Shown piece by piece: positions 5,609 through 9,501 of a stretch of DNA of 9,501 nt (position 1 is the first letter of the stretch; every line of letters begins with the position of its first letter). The stretch covers positions 1-9,501 of the forward strand of contig CALCSH010000283.1 of the NCBI GenBank assembly GCA_937893815.1, given 5' to 3'. A program made the position numbers and the translations under genes. The stretch is from an uncultured Anaerolineae bacterium. Its GTDB lineage: Bacteria; Chloroflexota; Anaerolineae; Anaerolineales; UBA11858. Under the pieces are notes generated by a model. The model was not told the origin of the DNA. It saw only the letters and a list, made by a program, of their open reading frames with translations, and made no database searches.

Positions 5609-7420
5609 CTAGTTTTCTAACACAGGAACAAATTCAAACTTGGTCACATCGACCAGCCCAAGGTCAGAGATACGCAACTCCGGGATCACAACCAGGGCCA
5701 ATAAACTGAGTTGCATGTTGGGATTATTGAGTGTACAGCCGCAAGCTTTGAAGCCTTTTAGTACTGTGGCCGCTTTTTCAGCGACAACTTCAGCGCGCTC
5801 ATTCGACATCAGGCCTGCGATCGGCAATTCAACCTGACCAATCACCTGCCCATCTTTGACAACTACCTGCCCGCCATTGATCTCGCCAAGCATGTTAGCG
5901 GCCTGGGCCATCATACGCTCATCGGTGCCAACCACGATCATCTGATGGCTGTCATGTGCCACGGTGGTTGCAATCGCACAACGTTCGGTAAAGCCAAAAC
6001 CTTGTACCAGTCCCACCATTACTTTACCAGTACCCTTGTGTCGCTCCACGAGAGCTATTTTGGCATACTCTCCCTTTGTTCCCCCCAGTTTCAGGGAGGG
6101 TAACACAACTTCGCCATCCCGCACATCCACTTCCATGCGCAGGTGACGGGTGGGTGCCTGATTTTCGATAACGCCAATAACATTGGCAATAACTGGCGTC
6201 TGGTTACTGGTGACCGGCAACTTAAAATCTTCAGCGGATATCACTTTACCCAAATTCACCGAATTCGTCGCCCATTCCGGGTATTGGAAGGAGGGCAGTT
6301 CGATGAGCAATTTTCCACCTTTGGCAATTACCTGCCCTTTGGCAAGCACTTGCTCGGCCTGGAAATTGGAGAGGTCGCGCACCAAAAGAATGTCGGCATA
6401 GCGCCCGGGGGCAATCATGCCCATCTGGCGCGTTAGCCCAAAGTGCTCCGCAGCGTTGAGCGTTGCCATCTGAATGGCAGTGACCGGTGCCAACCCTTGC
6501 GCAATAGCATGACGCACCACTCGGTCCATATGCCCATCCTGAGTCAACGTTTCGGCATGGGAATCATCCGTACACAGGATGAAGCGCCGTGGGTCAAGGC
6601 CATCATCAATCACAGCACGCACTTGCGTGGCTACATCGTGCCAGGCAGATCCGTAACGCAGCATAGCCTTCATCCCCTGGCGCACGCGGGCAATCGCATC
6701 TTCTTTGCGAGTGCCTTCGTGATCATCCTCAGGGCCGCCAGCCACATATCCGTGGAACGGCAAGCCCAAATCGGGAGCAGCATAATGCCCGCCAATGACT
6801 TTGCCCGCGTCTCGGGTAGCTGCCATTTCGGCGTGCATCTTCGCATCGCTTTGGAATACGCCGGGGAAATTCATCATCTCCCCCAGGCCGATGATGCCAT
6901 CCCAGGTCATGGCTTCGGCCACATCTTCGGGGCCAATGCTCGATCCGGGCGTCTCCAGCCCCGGTGCAGAGGGCACGCACGAGGGCACCTGTACCCAAAC
7001 ATGAATCGGCTGCTCTTTGGCTTCGTCCAACATCAGTTTGACGCCATCCAGTCCAAAAACATTAGCAATTTCATGAGGATCAATAAACATGCCCGTGGTA
7101 CCGCGGCGAGCAACGGCGCGCACAAATTCGGTCACTGTGACCATGCCCGATTCAACATGCATATGGGCATCGAGTAAGCCAGGAACCAGGAACATATTCT
7201 CCGCTTGAATGACCTGAGTATTCGCTCCGATCGCATGGCTGGCATCGGGGCCAACATAGGCAATAAACGCATCCACAATGGCAATATCGGTATGCGGGAT
7301 GATCTCACCAGACTGTACACTGACCCACTGACCATCACGAATCACAATATCGGCGGGTTTACGCCCCATGGCAACATCTACGAGTAATTGAGTTCGCTTG
7401 GTGGTTGAGTCTGTGGTCAT
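5609..7420 (-). CDS. ade: Adenine deaminase
   Basis: Metal-dependent amidohydrolase that converts adenine to hypoxanthine and ammonia in the cytoplasm. Using the ATG at 7420 gives 603 aa, the usual size of the bacterial AdeC type. In order: PGLLDAHMHVES (80-91) with the HxH metal site, DPHEIANV (114-121), the GLGEMMN glutamate motif (178-184), IGGHYAAPDL with a further histidine, and LCTDDSHAETL with the catalytic aspartates. A C-terminal region of the adenine-deaminase type follows (HDSHQMIVVGTDERMM and KACGCTLNNPNMQLSLLAL). The frame is open up to 7477, but the region before 7420 is a non-coding TTGGCAAGGTGGCAGG repeat. AAAGGAAC lies at the right distance only for the ATG at 7420; the ATG two codons upstream is too close to it. 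It is probably co-transcribed with the regulator behind it. Confidence 0.95.
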   Translation of the reverse strand: MTTDSTTKRTQLLVDVAMGRKPADIVIRDGQWVSVQSGEIIPHTDIAIVDAFIAYVGPDASHAIGANTQVIQAENMFLVPGLLDAHMHVESGMVTVTEFVRAVARRGTTGMFIDPHEIANVFGLDGVKLMLDEAKEQPIHVWVQVPSCVPSAPGLETPGSSIGPEDVAEAMTWDGIIGLGEMMNFPGVFQSDAKMHAEMAATRDAGKVIGGHYAAPDLGLPFHGYVAGGPEDDHEGTRKEDAIARVRQGMKAMLRYGSAWHDVATQVRAVIDDGLDPRRFILCTDDSHAETLTQDGHMDRVVRHAIAQGLAPVTAIQMATLNAAEHFGLTRQMGMIAPGRYADILLVRDLSNFQAEQVLAKGQVIAKGGKLLIELPSFQYPEWATNSVNLGKVISAEDFKLPVTSNQTPVIANVIGVIENQAPTRHLRMEVDVRDGEVVLPSLKLGGTKGEYAKIALVERHKGTGKVMVGLVQGFGFTERCAIATTVAHDSHQMIVVGTDERMMAQAANMLGEINGGQVVVKDGQVIGQVELPIAGLMSNERAEVVAEKAATVLKGFKACGCTLNNPNMQLSLLALVVIPELRISDLGLVDVTKFEFVPVLEN

Positions 7421-7446
7421 ACGCATGTTCCTTTCAAATTGTGCAT

Positions 7447-7487
7447 GGTTGGCAGTGGCAGGTTCACAAGTTGGCAAGGTGGCAGGG
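7447..7487. repeat. Short degenerate TTGGCAGG-type tandem repeat
   Basis: GTTGGCAGTGGCAGG (7448-7462) recurs as GTTGGCAAGGTGGCAGGG (7470-7487) just upstream of the adenine deaminase start. It looks like another low-complexity intergenic repeat family. The remaining bases up to the MITE-like element (7488-7521) hold only a short GCTTGCTAATTTGCTAAT duplication. No promoter is convincing here, so adenine deaminase may be read through from the amidohydrolase promoter. Confidence 0.45.
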
Positions 7488-7521
7488 TGCTGTCAGCTTG
7501 CTAATTTGCTAATCATCAAGC

Positions 7522-7695
7522 ATTTAATGACTCCACTGCAAAAAGACTTTTTCACCGCAGAGTGCGCAGAGAACGCCGAGATTTTTTGACGATTTCGCAG
7601 AAAAATAGCTTCTTTTTTGACGACTTCGCACTTTTAAAACTCTGCGCTCTCCGCGTTCTCAGCGGTGAAGGCTTTTTGCAGTAGAGTCATTTAAT
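7522..7695. mobile_element. MITE-like element, complete copy 2, with target-site duplication
   Basis: The element proper is 7529-7688 (160 bp). It has imperfect terminal inverted repeats that start GACTCCACTGCAAAAAG on the left and, read inward from the right end, GACTCTACTGCAAAAAG; similarity continues through CACCGC and GAGAACGC. It is bounded by identical ATTTAAT direct repeats (7522-7528 and 7689-7695), as expected for a target-site duplication, although that heptamer is nearly palindromic. Inside is a direct repeat, TTTTTTGACGAYTTCGCA at 7582-7599 and 7613-7630. It encodes no transposase, so any mobility must be supplied in trans. Its right end supplies the last nine codons and the stop of the amidohydrolase gene. 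An inverted partial copy lies at 1-125. Confidence 0.82.
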
Positions 7696-9068
7696 AGTTG
7701 TGCCGCCAACGCGTTATGTTCAGCGATTAGATTTGGCACATCCACCGTCCTCATTTGGCCTTCTTTGACGATGAATTTGCCGCCTACGACAGTGTAATCT
7801 GCTTTGACAGGAGCTAAGAAAACAACCGCAGCTACCGGGTCGTGCAGCGCACCCGCGTAATCGATGCGGTTGAGATTGATGGCGAAAAAGTCGGCGGCTT
7901 TACCCGGTGCGAGGGAACCAATATCAGCGCGGCCCAAAACCGAAGCGCTTCCACGCGTTGCCAGTTCCAAGGCCTGGCGGGCGGTCATCAGGGGCGGTGC
8001 ATCCTGCCCGGAGAGAGAAGCACCCAACATACCGGCGCGCACGCGCGAGGCCAGCATAGTCATGCGCACTTCCTCGAGTAGATGCGAACCGTCGTTGCTG
8101 GCAGAGCCATCCACACCCACGCCCACTTTCACACCCGCCTGTAACATTTCCAATATCGGCGCGATCCCTGAGGCCAGGCGCATATTCGAAGATGGGCAGT
8201 GTGCCACACCGCAGCCAGTTCTGGCGTAGACATCAACTTCTTCCTGATTGACATGCACCGAATGTGCAAACCAGACATCTTGCCCCACCCAATCGACTTC
8301 TTGCATATACCCCACTGGGCGATGACCAAACATTTCGATGCAAAACGCTTCTTCGTCTTCGGTTTCCGCCAAATGCGTGTGCAAATGCACGCCATATTCG
8401 CGGGCCAAAGCCGCCGATTGGCGCATCAGGTCACTGGTAACGCTAAACGGCGAGCAAGGCGCCAATACTACCTGGGTAAAAGAGCCTGGAGCAGAGTCGT
8501 GGTAGGTTTCGATCAGTCGTTGGCTGTCTTTAAGAATGGTTTCTTCATCATCGACCACGCTGTCAGGCGGCAGGCCACCTTTACTTTCGCCCAGGCTCAT
8601 AGAGCCGCGCGAGGCATGCAAGCGCAAACCAACTTCGCGGGCAGCATGGATTTCATCATCGAGGCGCGAGCCATTGGGGAAAAGATAGAGATGATCGCTG
8701 GCCGTGGTACAGCCCGACATAGCTAACTCGGTGAGAGCAGTTTTTGTTGAAACGCGGATATGCTCCGGCCCCATGCGTGCCCAGATGGGATAGAGTGTTT
8801 TCAACCAGTTGAAGAGATTGGCATCCTGCGCGGCGGGAACAACACGAGTGAGGGTCTGGTAGAAATGATGATGCGTATTGACCAAACCGGGCAATACTAC
8901 ATGATCGGTAAGATCCAGAATTTCATCAGCTTTTGTGGGTAACTCCGCGGTTGCGCCAACCTGCTCGATAAAACCATCACGAATAAAAAGACCACCGTCC
9001 GCGATTTCACGGCGATGGTCATCCATGGTCACAAGCGTATTTACATGACGAACAAGGAGTGTTGCCAT
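7659..9068 (-). CDS. 8-oxoguanine deaminase-type amidohydrolase
   Basis: Zinc-type amidohydrolase of the guanine/8-oxoguanine deaminase and hydroxydechloroatrazine ethylaminohydrolase (AtzB) group. It would deaminate a guanine-type base, yielding urate from 8-oxoguanine. The 469-aa product shows PGLVNTHHHFYQTLTR (60-75) with the HxH metal pair 66/68, the group-typical SMSLGESKGGLPPD (156-169), HLHTHLAE (228-235), AHSVH (268-272) with a metal or catalytic His269, HCPSSNMRLASG (290-301) and VDGSASND (319-326) with metal ligand Asp320. The C-terminus follows the amidohydrolase pattern (GSLAPGKAADF, then VVGGKFIVKEG). The last nine residues, DSTAKSLHR, are encoded by an inserted MITE-like element; without it the protein would end LLNA. 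The ribosome binding site is weak (GTGAGA). Its promoter is flanked by two operators. Which guanine analogue is preferred cannot be read from sequence, and a triazine-hydrolase label is possible. Confidence 0.9.
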   Translation of the reverse strand: MATLLVRHVNTLVTMDDHRREIADGGLFIRDGFIEQVGATAELPTKADEILDLTDHVVLPGLVNTHHHFYQTLTRVVPAAQDANLFNWLKTLYPIWARMGPEHIRVSTKTALTELAMSGCTTASDHLYLFPNGSRLDDEIHAAREVGLRLHASRGSMSLGESKGGLPPDSVVDDEETILKDSQRLIETYHDSAPGSFTQVVLAPCSPFSVTSDLMRQSAALAREYGVHLHTHLAETEDEEAFCIEMFGHRPVGYMQEVDWVGQDVWFAHSVHVNQEEVDVYARTGCGVAHCPSSNMRLASGIAPILEMLQAGVKVGVGVDGSASNDGSHLLEEVRMTMLASRVRAGMLGASLSGQDAPPLMTARQALELATRGSASVLGRADIGSLAPGKAADFFAINLNRIDYAGALHDPVAAVVFLAPVKADYTVVGGKFIVKEGQMRTVDVPNLIAEHNALAAQLLNDSTAKSLHR

Positions 9069-9120
9069 AGTATTCTCACGTTTATACCGTGTTCTGCGAA
9101 GCTAATCAGGATGCAATAAA

Positions 9121-9131
9121 TTGTCTGACAA
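9121..9131. promoter_or_regulatory. GntR-type operator 1 (TTGTCTGACAA)
   Basis: An 11-bp palindrome (TTGTC-T-GACAA) that overlaps the expected transcription start of the amidohydrolase gene, just downstream of the -10 box. It fits the general GntR-family pattern GT-N3-AC with flanking symmetry. The identical second copy lies 44 bp away centre to centre, about four helical turns. A protein bound here would block initiation. The regulator at 4855-5556 is the natural candidate. Confidence 0.75.
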
Positions 9132-9135
9132 GTTT

Positions 9136-9164
9136 AGTTTAACAACAATCCAGCAAAAAGTCAA
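9136..9164 (-). promoter_or_regulatory. Promoter of the amidohydrolase gene
   Basis: On the minus strand, TTGACT (9164-9159) and TAAACT (9141-9136) are separated by exactly 17 bases, matching the sigma-70 type -35 and -10 boxes at 5 of 6 and 4 of 6 positions. The start would fall near 9129, giving a leader of about 60 bases before the ATG at 9068. The -35 box abuts operator 2 and the start point lies in operator 1, which makes this a well-framed repressible promoter. It probably drives the amidohydrolase and possibly the whole set of genes behind it. Confidence 0.65.
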
Positions 9165-9175
9165 TTGTCTGACAA
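9165..9175. promoter_or_regulatory. GntR-type operator 2 (TTGTCTGACAA)
   Basis: An exact second copy of the 11-bp palindrome, with identical flanking ATT on the left side in part (AATTG) and AAG on the right. It lies immediately upstream of the -35 box of the amidohydrolase promoter. Together with operator 1 it brackets the promoter, an arrangement that suits cooperative binding of a dimeric repressor. I saw no third copy elsewhere in the window. Confidence 0.75.
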
Positions 9176-9209
9176 GTAATTCGCATGGGTATCGTATCTT
9201 ATTCTTGAA

Positions 9210-9300
9210 CCGCAAAGCCGCCAAGAACGCAAAGAAAAATGGTAACTGCTCAGGCTGACACCTTCGCAGAGACAATACCGAAAAATGGCTGAGCAGTTAC
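9210..9300. repeat. 59-bp inverted-repeat element with 8-bp direct repeats, beside a CGCAAAG repeat
   Basis: GTAACTGCTCAG (9242-9253) and CTGAGCAGTTAC (9289-9300) are perfect 12-bp terminal inverted repeats of a 59-bp element. GAAAAATG is found directly before it (9234-9241) and directly after it (9301-9308), like a target-site duplication. A third GAAAAATG occurs inside at 9280-9287. To the left, 9210-9233 (ACCGCAAAGCCGCCAAGAACGCAAAG-like) resembles the CACCGCAGAG...AGAACGC part of the 160-bp element. The element is too short to code for anything and is probably a non-autonomous repeat. Confidence 0.7.
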
Positions 9301-9317
9301 GAAAAATGAATAAAAAA

Positions 9318-9343
9318 GCCCTCGCAGTTGATGCTGCGAGGGC
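9318..9343 (-). terminator. Rho-independent terminator of the right-edge gene
   Basis: GCCCTCGCAG (9318-9327) and CTGCGAGGGC (9334-9343) form a perfect 10-bp GC-rich stem with a 6-base loop. On the minus strand the stem is followed by TTTTTTA. This is a textbook intrinsic terminator for leftward transcription. It lies 22 bases past the stop of the partial gene at 9366-9500, so it insulates the purine cluster from that gene. Confidence 0.9.
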
Positions 9344-9365
9344 TTCAGGTGTTTATGTCTCCGAC

Positions 9366-9500
9366 CTATTGTTGTTCGTCCGGAACTTCGTAATTAATTG
9401 TAAAGGATGGGCTCAACAACAACCTGCCATTACCATTGGGGCGGACAAAGAAGCTGCCGGTTGTAAGGTGGTAATCAAGGTAAGAGCTATATTTATACGT
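9366..9500 (-). CDS. C-terminal end of an unrecognised protein (partial)
   Basis: Read on the minus strand, the frame from 9500 gives 44 residues with no stop until TAG at 9368-9366. The first residues are TYKYSSYLDYHL and the last are INYEVPDEQQ. The start lies beyond the window. The piece is rich in Tyr, Ser, Thr and alternating hydrophobics (SFFVRPNGNGRLLL), as in beta-strand-rich proteins, but no family can be named. Support for its being real comes from the good intrinsic terminator directly behind it on the same strand. It is too short for any functional claim. Confidence 0.6.
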   Translation of the reverse strand, partial: TYKYSSYLDYHLTTGSFFVRPNGNGRLLLSPSFTINYEVPDEQQ

Positions 9501-9501
9501 T

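Noticed and set aside
7421..7477. N-terminal extension of adenine deaminase up to 7477
   Set aside because: The added residues are encoded by a TTGGCAAGG-type repeat; the ribosome binding site fits only the ATG at 7420, and family members start close to there.
7582..7630. CRISPR-like direct repeats inside the 160-bp element
   Set aside because: There are only two copies of an 18-bp unit with a 13-bp gap, no further units and no cas genes. They are internal structure of the element.

Overview
The window holds seven complete genes, all read right to left on the minus strand, plus the 3' end of an eighth gene at the right edge. Together they look like an anaerobic-type purine (and ureido-compound) catabolism locus. 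No rRNA, tRNA, CRISPR array or transposase gene is visible. GC content looks moderate. The Ala/Glu-rich linker after the lipobox of the solute-binding lipoprotein and the several kinds of short intergenic repeats remind me of environmental Chloroflexota (Anaerolineae-like). That placement is an inference from style, not from a marker gene.

Layout in the direction of transcription, right to left: (i) the tail of an unrecognised gene and its strong terminator (9500-9318). (ii) A 59-bp inverted-repeat element (9242-9300). (iii) A promoter flanked by two identical TTGTCTGACAA operators (9121-9175), which drives an 8-oxoguanine deaminase-type amidohydrolase (9068-7659). (iv) A 160-bp MITE-like element (7529-7688) inserted in the last codons of that gene. 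(v) Adenine deaminase (7420-5609). (vi) A GntR/HutC-type regulator with a UTRA domain (5556-4855). (vii) A long palindrome, then an aspartate carbamoyltransferase-like protein (4744-3791). (viii) A hairpin-forming TTAGG/ATCAGG repeat, then a YgeW-type knotted carbamoyltransferase (3665-2685) that is nearly fused to carbamate kinase arcC (2680-1736). (ix) A 208-bp leader and a BMP/PnrA-family substrate-binding lipoprotein (1527-256). (x) Two hairpins and a second, inverted copy of the 160-bp element, cut by the left edge.

How the genes could work together: the binding protein captures a purine nucleoside or related compound outside the cell. The two amidohydrolases remove the exocyclic amino groups of adenine and of guanine-type bases. 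After ring opening, which is not encoded here, the carbamoyltransferases would phosphorolyse ureido intermediates to carbamoyl phosphate. Carbamate kinase would turn this into ATP. The same logic is known for the E. coli yge/ssnA/yqeA purine-degradation cluster. The GntR protein is the obvious candidate to bind the twin operators.

The points most worth following are: two different carbamoyltransferases beside one carbamate kinase, with the PyrB-like one lacking residues that bind aspartate in true ATCases; the twin operators placed exactly around a good promoter; and the mobile element whose insertion rewrote the C-terminus of the amidohydrolase, and whose pre-insertion sequence can be reconstructed.
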